From: Marthasterias glacialis
Lineage: Eukaryota > Echinodermata > Asteroidea > Forcipulatida > Asteriidae
Assembly (NCBI GenBank): GCA_911728455.2
Contig: OU452233.1
Span: 8,909,505 to 8,973,504 of the forward strand
Direction: 5' to 3'
Length of the DNA: 64,000 nt
Shown: piece by piece, positions 1 through 12,000 of the stretch
How the letters are laid out: each line of letters starts with the position of its first letter
How positions within the stretch are numbered: the stretch's first letter is position 1
Notes under the pieces: model-generated
Seen by the model: the letters and a program-made list of their open reading frames with translations, nothing else
The model's database searches: none
What the model was told of the DNA's origin: nothing
Made by a program: the position numbers and the translations under genes

Positions 1-1388
1 ATGCTTAATAATGTTCTTACTCTTTGTCTTTAGCAAAATTAAGTTGTCTTGCTGACATTAAGTATTCCGGTTAGTCAACTTCTTTGGTTCATCAATTAAG
101 TCGTCACGGTGTTAATCGACTTTACTGTTTCAATATAACGCGACTTGGCAAGATAATTTATCACATTATCAGGAAAAGTGGCATGACACTCCTGAAGCTC
201 CTTAGTTTATTTTATGTTATAAATCGTTCGATTTTTTAAATAACAGTTTTTCCTTCAACTTCTCCTACCTGGTCATAATGCTCAGCCCAATTATTGTAGA
301 ACTCTTGTACAGCACTAGCAGAATTTTTTCTGGTCGCCAGTCTGTGAATCACTTTCAACTGAGTCTCGGCATCTTGTACATCGGTATCCATTTTGGTGTA
401 ATTCTGACAATAAAAGAAAGAAAAACTTCGCTTGGTTTACACGCTTATAGATTCTCTAATTCTGTAATGTTTCCATGGTAATTGTGTATATAATCGTTTG
501 GTTTCCAAGATGCAAACTTCTGTTCTGCTGCAGCTAAATTATATATATGTCTTTATCGTGATGTCCTTTCCAAATGTAAAGAGGTGAAAACCCACTCGTT
601 TTGTCTGCCACCACTCTTGCAAAGAGCCATACAGAGGGCAACTGTTTATTGCGAAAGACGGGTGTTTTCAACTTGAATCATAGCGAAGTTCACTCCAATT
701 TAACTTCGAAAGGATGATTGCTGAGTGAAGTGATCCACTACAACTTGCGCTTGCGTTGGGCACGATGATGAACGCGCTATGTCCCGTTCCATTTACGAAA
801 GGCAAGTTCCACTTGTTTACATGAAAGATGGTGATCCACACCATTTTTCATGTTTCCATGGTAATAAAAAGTAACGCTGGCCCAAAGTACATTGGACACA
901 ACAGTGTTGATCAACATCGGCCCAACGCCACCGTTTCGTTGGTCTTACTTTGGCCCAACGTAGTGGTGGTATCTGGGAAGGTAATATTTCCGAAATGGCT
1001 AGTCCAGGCATGACAAAAGCGTACTGTGAAAAACATGAATACTGGACCAACGTAACACACAACGTTGTTCATCTTACTCCCAACGTGTGCACGGTGCAAC
1101 GCTTCATGTTTGTAGATTGGGTTGGTTGATGGGTGGTTGGGGGTTGTCTCATGATCAAAGGGACATGTTTCCTCTATCAACATGACAAATTAGTATAAAA
1201 GTGCTCGTCGGTATCTGACAGACGAATGACAAACACTTCTACAGTACACACAGTCTGAGAACCCAAAATACATGCAAGGCTCCGGTTCGACGCGGGATTC
1301 AAACCGGCATACATAGAGGTGAGAATCACGGAGCCTACATGTACACTGTTGCCCAAAATGCCTACTGTAAAAAAGAAAACTGCTCTGA
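1..1388. other. Intergenic, no gene seen
   Basis: No exon with splice sites or a recognisable domain is visible. From about 876 to 1100 there are degenerate, partly inverted copies of a TTGGCCCAACG-like word, which looks like an old palindromic element. Around 1262-1330 is a tRNA-like stretch similar to the units at 18126-18340. Short open frames here show no codon or domain signal. Confidence 0.5.
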
Positions 1389-1679
1389 TTATTTTATTTT
1401 TTTATTATTTTTTTTATGGAAGTCGCCAGACACACAAGGCCAGTCAGCCACTCGAAGTGTGGGCTACAAATCAACTGTTTTGTCCAGGGGCCGTTGCCAC
1501 CTACTCCTGGGGCTGAAACAGGATTACCCCCTTTACAGTCCGTATTGATGTAGGCTTGGGTATCATCCATCAGAAGCCTGGCTGGTAGAGCAGAAAGCTC
1601 TACCTCCCCAACTTTTACGAAGCAATTATGGTTACGGGCCTTGCTCAAGGACACAAGTGTCATGACCGGGACTCGAACC
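1389..1679 (-). mobile_element. tRNA-derived SINE, 3' part (interrupted copy)
   Basis: Read on the minus strand this is the body and A-rich tail of a tRNA-headed SINE. Its tRNA-like head resumes at 4141-4210, beyond a 2.46 kb insertion. The break falls inside the B-box-like GGTTCGA word, and the phrase 'cacttgtgtccttgagcaag' next to it recurs in the SINE copies at 32302, 35825 and 39481. The T-rich left edge (1389-1420) is the reverse complement of the tail. Confidence 0.75.
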
Positions 1680-1766
1680 TACGGAAGCCCATTAGTGCCA
1701 CGTTGCGTTTCTCTTTAGCGTTGTAGTGTTTCTCTTTCACGTGGTAGGGTTTCTCTTTCACCTGGT

Positions 1767-2104
1767 TGCCGCCACTTATTAACTGGCGGCCGCCACTTAA
1801 TTAACTGGCGGCCGCCACTTAATAACTGGCGGCCGCCACTTATTTAACTGGCGGCCGCCACTTATTTAACTGGCGGCCGCCACTTATTAACTGGCGGCCG
1901 CCACTTAATTAACTGGCGGCCGCCACTTAATAACTGGCGGCCGCCACTTATTTAACTGGCGGCCGCCACTTAATTAACTGGCGGCCGCCACTTATTAACT
2001 GGCGGCCGCCACTTATTAACTGGCGGCCGCCACTTAATTAACTGGCGGCCGCCACTTATTAACTGGAGGCCGCCACTTAATTAACTGGCGGCCGCCACTT
2101 AAGC
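1767..2104. repeat. Left subterminal tandem array of GGCGGCCGCC units
   Basis: About 15 head-to-tail units of roughly 20-22 bp. Each joins the palindrome GGCGGCCGCC (containing GCGGCCGC) to ACTTAATTAACT or a shorter ACTTATTAACT spacer. Unit sequence is nearly uniform, with mainly spacer-length changes. Confidence 0.95.
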
Positions 2105-3631
2105 TGGCGTCTTACTTAGGATATACCATCATCCCGAGATGATTTATTTCGGGATGTCGTCATCTTACGTTTATGCAGTTAATTAACTCAGGATCTCATC
2201 ATGTCGGATGACACTTCCAGAGCTCAGTAGAAAACATACTCCACAAAGGGGAAAAATTAAGTCTAAAAATTGGTTTGTTTTCCTCGGGGGGGGGGATTTG
2301 TTATTTACAGTTTTGCGATGTTTAACTTTTGATTTGTTAAGAGTTCAAAAATTTGATTATTTGAAAAGCATTACACCTTTTTACAGTTTTATTGTACCAA
2401 ATCACTTTTCAAATATCTTCCGTCGCAAATTAAGTCAATATTGACCTCAACAATTTTTTTACATTTTTGCTGACAACAATCAAAAGCAATAGAATTAAAC
2501 TACGGAGTAGCTTAACCAACGAGGTACGGGTGTTTTTGCCTTTAAAAGACAAATAAGCAAATAAAACTTGGTATTTTCCTTGGCCTTTGTGTTCGTAATT
2601 ATGCACCTGAAACATAGACCAACATCAAGCTCAAAGCTAACTTTCTTTCTTATATCACCTGTGATTTTAATTACCTTTTGAAAAAATTGTATAGCACTTG
2701 CATTAATACCAAAAAATTGTGTAGCGCCTCAGGCGCAAGATGGGCAACAAAAACTCCATCTATTGTTGGTGAAGTACGGCATTGGCGCTATTTCAGTAAG
2801 CAAGTATTTTGTCATAGCTCTGATAGCAATGCTCATTGTCTGCACTACTACTGATCTGTTGTTGCATCAAAAGATCTGCTTACTAAAATGGCATTCAGTG
2901 CATACCTCACAATTCAGCCTGAGCTGCACATCTTGCGCCTGCTGCGCGATACGATCTATGAACTGAAGCATAAAAAGGACATTGTACAAAACGTCTTAAT
3001 TTCTCATAGTTGAGAGGTATTAGGTCACTAAGCTAAATCATAACTTTCTTATTTAATATGTCGTAATTTTTGACTTTAAGACCCCCATTAGTCTCATAAG
3101 ATCTCATGTAACTTCACCAGTTAATGACCATGCCTTATATGCTATGTTATGCTTTTCCAGTCGCACAGAAGAGCTGTACTGCCTTGCTGTAGAGTCATTT
3201 TTTCTCCACACGATCATTGAATTAACTCGTAGTTATTACATTATTAGGTAATTATTTGGTCTTAGCGTAAAACTCAGTAAGGCCATCCCATAGTTTTGTG
3301 GTGCCATAATTAAGACATGTATATTCAGTCATAATTATTATTTTTTTACGATGCCCCTTTAACGCCTTCGTATATTAAACTTTCAATAAAGTTACGTGTT
3401 GAAGTTTTAACAGAATTGTGTCTCGCTGTGTATGTGTTCTGCCAAACATCGTAAATTGATGCTTTACAGTCAATTAGAAATATAAATGAATTATGTTTGA
3501 CTTTAGTCTAAGACTTACAAACTATAGATTTGCTATCTTTGTCCTAGGCCCTGTCTACTTCATTTACTGCATGTTTAACCCATGTGCGCAACCTTAGATA
3601 AAGAGACAGTGCCTTAGATAAAGAGACACTT

Positions 3632-4052
3632 ATTAAGTGGCGGCCGCCACTTAATTAACTGGCGGCCGCCACTTAATTAACTGGCGGCCGCCACTTAATA
3701 ACTGGCGGCCGCCACTTAATAAGTGGCGACCGCCACTTAAATAAGTGGCGGCCGCCACTTAAATAAGTGGCGGCCGCCGGTTATTAAGTGGCGGCCGCCA
3801 GTTATTAAGTGGCGACCGCCAGTTAATTAAGTGGCGGCCGCCACTTAATAAGTTGCGGCCGCCACTTAAATAAGTGGCGGTCGCCGGTTATTAAGTGGCG
3901 GCCACCAGTTATTAAGTGGCGGCCGCCACTTAAATAAGTGGCGGCCGCCGGTTAATTAAGTGGCGGCCGCCACTTAATAAGTGGCGGCCGCCAGTTAATT
4001 AAGTGGCGGCCGCCGGTTATTAAGTGGCGGCCGCCACTTAATAAGTGGCGGC
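3632..4052. repeat. Right subterminal tandem array, inverted relative to the left
   Basis: About 19 units of the same GGCGGCCGCC palindrome. The units are more varied than in the left array, with GGCGACCGCC, GGCGGTCGCC and spacers such as ACTTAAATAAGT and GGTTATTAAGT. Together the arrays could fold into a very long stem. Confidence 0.95.
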
Positions 4053-4140
4053 AACCAGGTGAAAGAGAAACACTACCACGTGAAAGAGAAACACTACAAC
4101 GCTAAAGAGAAACGCAACGTGGCACTAATGGGCTTCCGTA

Positions 4141-4210
4141 CGAACCCACACTCCGATGACTCAGCCACCAGAGCTTGAGTCCGATGCCCTAACCACTCGG
4201 CCATGACACG
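4141..4210 (-). mobile_element. tRNA-like head of the interrupted SINE
   Basis: On the minus strand it begins GTGTCATGGCCGAGTGG and runs through an A-box-like head to GTGGGTTCG, where the 1680-4140 element is inserted. Heads of the same type are at 32302, 36183 (minus) and 39481. It is a SINE part and not a functional tRNA gene, because the 3' half is the SINE body. Confidence 0.75.
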
Positions 4211-4354
4211 CCACAGATAATAATCATGTGCAAAAATGAACAGGCAGAATGACATACGACTTAACGTAACCTCATCATTGAAGAGACAATAAGGTAAAAG
4301 TATTATGGCCGTATCCATTGGCGGTAGTGTATGGAATTCCACATCTGGCATCGT

Positions 4355-4562
4355 GCGTCGCCCGTCCCCGTCGCCCTTCGTGCGTCGTCCATCGTCCGTC
4401 GTTCGTCCCCTGTGGGACGACGGACGACGGGCGATGTATGATGGGCGACGCGTGACGGGCGACGCGTGACGGGCAACGTACAACAGGCAACTCAGGGACG
4501 GACGTCGCCGTCGTACGTCGTGCGTTGCCCGTCGAGCGTCGTCTGTCGCCAGTCGCTGTCTG
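4355..4562. repeat. CG-rich degenerate repeat (CGTCGCCCGTC / GACGGGCGACG)
   Basis: A run of short units built on CGTCG, CGCCCGTC and their complements. The first half is C-rich and the second G-rich on the plus strand, so the halves can pair. Composition differs strongly from its AT-rich surroundings. It produces an arginine- and aspartate-rich open frame on the minus strand that I regard as repeat-encoded. Confidence 0.75.
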
Positions 4563-6049
4563 TAGGTTTTATCACGCATGTGCAGTGTACTTATTTCGTT
4601 TTATAGGCTTGCAAAAACGCTACAATATTACCTATTACCTTCCTTTTTGACTAGGCGAGCGACCCGTATGATTCAGATCATTTACGTGTACATTAGTCCT
4701 GTAGACATGTACAATGTTAATACATGTACATTAACACTGCCACGTGTCTTGCCATGTATTTTCTTCTCTAGCAACAGCATGGAAATCAACAAACCAAGAT
4801 CAATATCATTTTTAAATACAGTTTTTAAATTGTAGCATGATGTTAAAGTATTGTTTCAATGTATACTCCGGAAGAGAATTCTGCACTGTTTAGGAAGAAG
4901 ATGATCCTTGAGAAGGTCACATGACTGCATAATGTAGGGAAAAAGAACAAAAGCAATCTTGTTTTGCTTCACTTTTTTCCAACATACTGAATCTATGCAC
5001 ATGAATGTTTCAGTTAATAGCTTATAACAATACACTGTACTTGTTAATTGTTTGTTTTGTCTGTGATGTGATGATTTGTCTGGTCATTATATGAAATAAA
5101 TGTTTCTATCAATCAATCGATCAATCAAACAAACAATAAATGCCTTAGGCCGTTACCTGAAAACTTCTGGCAATCAGATGCTTTGCACTGCAGACTTCAA
5201 AACTGAAGGAGAGAATTTGTGATGCGACTGGTCGTCTAAACCTATCTTATGCCTTGTCACACGTTGGGATTTGTTACAACCAACTCTTTGAGGCAAAAAA
5301 AATACAAAATAAAATGCACATATAATAAGACAAATTATTGTTAAAAGTGTCGAAACTATAGTGTAAAATTTTAGGAGGCCACATTTTTTCTTCTTTTCTA
5401 GGGGGAACGTAGTAGTGGCACCCGGGGCCACGGACATTATTTGGGGGTACGTACACCCCCCTTTTTTTAGTTAGGCTTGCAACATTTCAGCTGATCAGCT
5501 GATTTCCTCATTTTTAGTTTCTCAACTGTCCCATTGAAATTTGAAGAACACAGTACAAATTTTTGCTTTGCGTGGAACTTTCCTATTTTTTCGACAGAGT
5601 GATGTTGCATGCATGTTAAGTTACGCCATTGAAAGTGCACGTCTTGCTTTCCCAACAGAAAATCGGGTTATTATATTTTCATATACAGGTTGCCATGGAA
5701 CTGGTTACCTGTGCATTTCATCGTGTGACATACCACTCGATCATTTATAAATTGAACATAGTTATAAAACTTACGCAGATTGTTGGAAAACTTTGGGCGT
5801 TCACTTCCACTAAACGAGTCACCGTGCACCTCGTAGACTTGTATACAATCGTTCTCGCACTACACCTTTATCGACTGGTTATAGCAAAATGACAATCGCC
5901 GTGTTTGCTTCTGCCCTTTGGTCGGTGACGCAGTCTGGCTTTGTCGTTGGATTTATCTAAGTCCACCGGGTTTCTGGAATGGTATAAGCAGGTGGAGGTG
6001 ACGTGGGGGAAGTGGGGGAAGTCATGTACGGGTTATTGGGGTTAACCGG
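4563..6049. other. Intergenic, no gene seen
   Basis: AT-rich sequence with simple runs (for example GATCAATCAA near 5110). A palindromic AGCTGATCAGCTG word is at about 5489. No exon or RNA gene recognised. Confidence 0.45.
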
Positions 6050-6965
6050 TACTTCTCTGGCCCCAGGCCGATCCTCCCTGTTTATACCACAACGCTTAAA
6101 CTATACATTGCCAGAGAGCCCTTGGGTAAGGCTTTCCAACAATACCACACTTATCAAGATCCTTCCAGTATTAGGGGAGATATGGCCTTTGTTAACTCTT
6201 GTTTTCACTCTCTGACAGCTCTGTGTATACACAAATCCTATTGAACATGCGTTTGAAGGACATTCGGAGCATCCCTGCTTACTCGCCGTTTCGGGACTAA
6301 AGATGCCGCTGGACGGCCGTTAAGAACTGATTTTTGGATGCGGGACAACCGGAGCGAACCGCAGGTAAAAACATTCTTTCTAGCACCATTGTTTCTGGAG
6401 TTATGGACCGGGAGGCTGCCGACTTTATTTGTGCCGATCTTTTTCCATTTCGAATCAGCATCCTGCCTGGGCAATTGTTCACGTACACACATAGCCCCAT
6501 ATATATTGGAACTCCTCGGCCTCCTTTTCGGACCCCTGGCCCTGTTTATCCAACAACCTAAACTATACATGGACAGAGAGTGCTGAGTAGGACTTTCCGC
6601 CAGTGTCACACTAATTTAATTTTGTGCAGATCCTTCCAGGAAGATATGGCCGTTTTAACACTCGTTTTCACTCTTAGTCTTGAAATCAAGTCTACCGTAT
6701 GCGTATAGAGAGGTTGCATGACCCAGGGAAAAGTTCGTTTCGCAGCCATGTTGGGTAATGCCATGTACAAACTCAATGGCTGGCGCGTCGTCTGCTGAAT
6801 GATTTCCAGCTCCTGTTTGTGCACGCAGCATTAGAAAAAGGTCTCGGCGACGTCACGTGAAACCTCTCTATTTGTCACTGTGGAACCGAAGTACTGCCGC
6901 GCCCTCTACTGCATGCTATTGTGATTTTCGGATGCAGGACTATTGGAGCCAACTGAAGGTAAAAA
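6050..6965 (+). repeat. Diverged direct duplication, about 0.5 kb unit
   Basis: The stretch 6059-6385 recurs, diverged, at about 6515-6975. Shared landmarks in the same order are CCCTGTTTAT, AAACTATACAT, GATCCTTCCAG, GATATGGCC, TTTTCACTCT and GGATGCRGGAC. The second copy carries an extra 167-bp insert at 6705-6871. No coding function is visible in either copy. Confidence 0.65.
6705..6871. mobile_element. Short MITE with ATAGAGAGGTT ends
   Basis: Terminal inverted repeats ATAGAGAGGTT and AACCTCTCTAT bound 167 bp that are absent from the other copy of the surrounding duplication. This supports insertion after the duplication. Confidence 0.7.
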
Positions 6966-9053
6966 TAAAGATACTACAAAACCAAGATAGGACACTTGTG
7001 CCAGATGTAACGCTACGACTCAGCAAAATCGTCACATTGGGAAGGGCGCCTTCGCGCGGTAGGTAGGTAAAACGAAACTGGTAATGTTAATGAAATGTAG
7101 ATAAAGTCATAGGAAGATGACGGCAAGTAGGCTTATTTAAGGACTAATTCGCATTGAAGATATGTAAAAGACAAAAATTAGTATTGGAGTGAAAATTATT
7201 GCATAATATCCATGTTACAATTTCAAAAATTTAAGAAAGGGTTTTTATGGGATTTACAAGGGGGTTGTAGCAAATGGAAAATAATATATCGGGTATATTT
7301 TCTTTATGCAGACCACGATTTAAAGCTACCCAAAAGTCACCATGGTCTTTGTAATTAACCTTTGGATTTTCATTTTATTGTTTTCCTGCTCCTGAAACGT
7401 TCCAATCTCAATAGACTTAAGTTTTTTTCAAGACATTATACTTTCCCAGTAATATGGTGAAATGGTACTGAGTCTACTCTCTAAATGTAAAAGAGTGAAA
7501 ATTTCACTCGGTTTCCTGAGTGGTGTCAGTTTGGCTTAAGATTTAAGTATGTGCTAAATCTTTTAAATATTTTGAACCTGCAATAGGTTTTCAGTAAATT
7601 AATAGTTACAGCTAGGATACAACTTACTGACGCAACGTGTTTGCATTTATTATGAAAAGAGCATCATTGTAAAAAAAAAAAAAACTATAACTGCTGATTA
7701 TTATTATTATTAAATCTTCATGTTAACAGTCAAACACCAAACCAAATGAGCGGACAAACATAGTACACGTCTGTGAAAGTACTTAATTCGCAGTGTTCAT
7801 ATAATGTGAAAAAACGGTCATGTTGAACTGACGGTTTCCTGCAAACGACTATGGAGTAAACATGAGGCTTTTGGTGATCCTTTCAAGGATTAAAAACGAA
7901 ATCCTACAAAAGCGTTTTTACAAAGCATACCATTTTTGTTCAGGAATTATAGGGGAGTCATTGAAGGTGCTGCTACTCGGTAAGTCCATTCGAGTATGCG
8001 GTTGCGCGCAGGACTCACGAACGGATAGAACGAAGAAAATACAGATTATTTTCTAGAATTGCTCTTTCGATGCTGCTCTATAAATTTACATGCATGGTAT
8101 ACGACAATGAATTGTAACATCTGTGAAAACCAGAAAGTATTAAAATATTTGACTTTAAAAAGTAATATTTGTTTTACTATTATTTAGCACACCCCTTTTT
8201 GACGAATGGAAGAGGCACACAGACCATTGTCACGCCCGTTTCTCTCCCCCCCCCCCGCCACCCACCCGGGGCGTTCCGTACATAACGCTGGCTAAGCCTG
8301 ATACGCTTGACTACACATGACTTACAATTTAAGCGCTGCGTTTATTGGGCCGTGCGTTTTAATTAAAGTGGGTCAATATTTTTAAAGACCGGTTTGACCG
8401 GAAGTAAAGGTCAAATAGATGAAACAAAGTTGGAAGGGTAGTAGAATAAAACTGAACAAAAAAACAGGTGTTCCGAGCGCTCTTAAGAAGTATTTAAAAA
8501 AAAAAATACAAACACAAAAAGAGGTATTTCGAGCGCTCCTAAGAAGAAGTTAAAAAAAAACAAAAAAAAAACAAAAAAAAAAACACAAACACAAACAAGA
8601 GGTATTCCGACGAGCACCTTAAAAACACAGATTAAATCATTCAAACAATAACTTTCGACAGTATAAATGTGCCCTTTACCTTTGAGTGTAGAAAAAGTGA
8701 TGGCCTTGACACTAGAGCAGGGAAAATCTGTCAATAATTCGTTCACGCTTCAAAACACAGTCCACGAAGTGTATTTTGTACTTAATGTACACGTACATAT
8801 AACTGTTGAACCCATACACACACATACGATATGCCTTGCAAGCATACATGAACCTGTACATCCAAATACACATACATGTACCCATACAAGTACACACACT
8901 TATAAATACATACATCCACACAAGTACATGCACTTGTACCCGGTTCATCCATACACGTACTGTACAACCATCTATCCACCTAGTATACACCGTGTGGAGG
9001 GTGGTGCACTTCTACTCAAGTTGAGAAAGCGTTTAATGCCGTTGGAACAAAGA
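6966..9053. other. Intergenic upstream of gene 1
   Basis: AT-rich with homopolymers: A-runs at 7670-7685 and 8495-8585, and a C-run at 8247-8258. From about 8810 to 8950 there is low-complexity ACATAC/TACACA sequence just upstream of the gene 1 first exon. A weak signal-peptide-like open frame at 7862-7979 ends at a good phase-1 donor (see findings). No TATA box or other promoter element stands out. Confidence 0.45.
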
Positions 9054-12000
9054 ATGGCAGTCTTCAACAGTGTGTTTTTCTATCTTCTTTTAACAACAGT
9101 TTCAAACCTAGCCATATGTGCACATGGTAAGTTTTGAGATTTCATCAGCTATTTCATTGCGCAGTAAACGTATACTCAACAATATGTACTATAGGGCCGG
9201 CCAAGGAAGTGCAATGTTTATTCTTTTATACTGCAAAGTTTCCGCCCCGGCTTCACATTTAATGTAGGCCTACTGGGAATACAATGTGTAATGCTTTTTC
9301 ATAGTACCTTAACCTCAAAACGTTTACTCACTATTATCATAATATACCAATTTACGTCGAGAGGTGTATTTTTGGTTCAGATGCCGCACAGTTTCCCATG
9401 TTTTAGTTGCATTTCCTCGAGTGAATCGTGTTTATCCAGTGCTTTTGACGGCGAGGTGAATACAAGTAGAAATATTTATAGTTGTTGCAATTGTAGACCT
9501 TAGTTTGTAAATCTCTTTTACATCTTTCAGCAGAGTATAGGCCCTACGTTCACTACTACAATGAATTGATAGTATACTATTAGACACATTTGTATAGAGA
9601 ACTCTATGGCACGAGGGAACTCCTATCACACAACATGCTGTATTGTATAATCTGGTATTAGTGACCAACAATTCCACAAAAGTCGGTATTAAAACAGGCC
9701 ACTTGCAAAGCAGTTTTACTCCTATCTTCTCACTTGTTTCTATGTAGTTTACGTAGAAACAGGGAGTATATGTGTCGCCATTTTTCAATTTCCACCCAAT
9801 ATGGAATATTGACAAAATAACCTCTGGGTATCTAATCTAGGACTAGTGCATCATAGCTCTATGGTTGCATCAAGTAGGACCTATAAATGCAAGATGCGTT
9901 GTTTAGTAGTGTTCTGTAGATATCTCTGTGGTGTTATTTCCAACCATAGTCAAAAGTGTGACTTGTAACACATGGACGACTCTTCTGTAATGTTGAAATC
10001 TATCGTAAGACATAGTACAACTTCACATGCATGGAGGAAGGTACAGGATACTGATCTGATGGTCACTGTACCTACATGTACATGTACATGAACATGTAGG
10101 CCCACATTACACACTGTCTCATCATGCAGTTGTTTATGCAGAGACAGAGCAATCGAGGTCAAAGGTCGGGGTCATTTTCCGATCAGTAATTCCGGAGGCG
10201 CGGGCCGCGTATGTTTTTTTTTACACAGCAGCGATGGGTTTAATTCGCATTTCGCCCTTTTGTCAAGATCAAGATCCCATTCATTGCATGCGCGAGAAGG
10301 GATTTTCCCTCCCAAATTACTCACATGTTCAGTAATGACAAACGCGATTCATTCATTGAAGAGACGATCAGTTAATAAACAACACCAAACCCAAAATTCT
10401 AGTTTATCATTAATTTGGTTTATCAAACAACAGGAACCAGCTTAGGTTAAACCATAAAGCAAACGATGACTGTAAACGGGGTAAAAACTGTTGTATTATT
10501 GTTATTTAGCCTTGAGCCTTGAAGACTTGAATTAATTTAAACTTCAGCACAAGACATAGGCCTATGCTTAGTGTAGGGCATACTGAATGCTGTAGGGCAA
10601 TTTGTAATCTGCCACTGGGCAGCAGGTTAAAGTAGTTGTGTTTTTTTTCTCAAACTAAACATAACAGTCTAACAAGATTGACCTGTACTTTTACAAGGTG
10701 AAACACGGGGCCACACAACAAATCTAGAGTTTTTTTTCAACGTCGCACGCTTGGGTTTCGTAGTCTCTCTCAAGACCGGAATTGACATTATTACTGCATA
10801 ACACCCGTCGCTGCGGTGTACAAAAAAAATAGAAATAAAAAAATACGCTTCCGGGCCTGAATAAGTGCAACTGCTGTGATCAGGACTCTATCATTATATA
10901 CCACTTTGTCATCATATTATGTTTACAAAAGAGCCACAGACCCTGGACTTCCTGCATCAGGCAAGATCTGTACACAGCTCAATGGAAGAAAACATCAATT
11001 CTTATAATGTTATGGGGATTGCACAATCTGATTTTTATCAACTTTTGATATGGAGTAAAAGGAGCACATCTCAACTGTTCAGCTGTTATTTTTATAACTC
11101 TGGCATAATGACAACTTTCTCTCATACGCCCGCATTGAGTTTAATAGTGGAAGCTATAGCTTTGCAGAATTCTTGTCTGTCAGCTTCCATAACTGCAAAT
11201 AAAATACAAGAAGCACAACATGCTTAAAGTTTTGTCGACGATAATGGACCGTTCCGGCCTGTCAATCAAACTGTGCGCATTGACCAATTGGATACGCCTT
11301 TTGGTCATGTGACCTCGCTCAAACTCGGTCACACGTGCAGCGTAAACGTACACAAACTAAGGTGTGTGGGCGGGGCTTGATACCAAAGCTGGAACGGTCT
11401 AAAGAGGTCCCGCACCGCATACCTTAGGACCCTTGCATGTGCTCGATCTTGCAGGGATTTCCACGATGACCCCGACAGTCAATACCGGAAGTACTTCTGA
11501 CGCGACAACCACAACGACCATGACAGCCAAGGTGACGACAGCCCAAAGCACCCCTGTAGTGACCGCGACAGGTTCCACCGCCGCCACCGGCACCACCATC
11601 CCCAAAACAACAGGTCCGCCAGTGACCGTAGTGCCACCGTCCACCACGGTCGGGAACTGGACATTGAAGGATGACAACGGGAAAATCTGCATGCGGATGT
11701 CTTTTGCCGCCCAGATGAACGTGTCGTACACCAAAAATGATGGATCAGTAAGTGGATTTTTCCCCCTCCGTTGCCTAAAACCCTAAAGAATAAAAGGCTA
11801 TGCCGTCTGACAAACCGATGGAACTCTACACAAAAATTGAATGCGTGTGAGTGCATTGTCGCAGAATGTAATCACGATTTGGTATCTGGACTATCCCATT
11901 TAAGGAGGCGAAGCCGTGAAATGGGAAAGCCAGACTTCACCGAATGATTATATTTTGAGACGATAATAATATATATATATTTTTTACAATAAACACACAC

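Larger units (their letters stand above)
1680..4140. mobile_element. Non-autonomous DNA transposon with array-bearing terminal inverted repeats
   Basis: The outer ends are inverted copies of each other over about 90 bases (TACGGAAGCCC at the left, GGGCTTCCGTA at the right) and continue inward as inverted tandem arrays. CGAACC directly flanks both ends (1674-1679 and 4141-4146), which fits a 6-bp target-site duplication. The interior (about 2105-3631) is AT-rich with no transposase-like open frame. I cannot assign the superfamily. It sits in the B box of a SINE, so it is younger than that SINE copy. Confidence 0.85.

Noticed and set aside
1767-4052. CRISPR-like regular repeats
   Set aside because: Units are contiguous double palindromes without unique spacers, inverted at the two ends of a transposon, in an animal genome.
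4094-4579. 161-codon minus-strand open frame, Arg/Asp-rich
   Set aside because: It spans a SINE head and the CG-rich degenerate repeat; no domain, composition explained by the repeat.
8806-9024. His/Thr-rich open frame upstream of gene 1
   Set aside because: Produced by ACATAC-type low-complexity DNA; overlapping frames are open on both strands.
11399-11856. Minus-strand Val-rich and Trp/Ser-rich open frames
   Set aside because: Antisense shadow of the gene 1 mucin exon.
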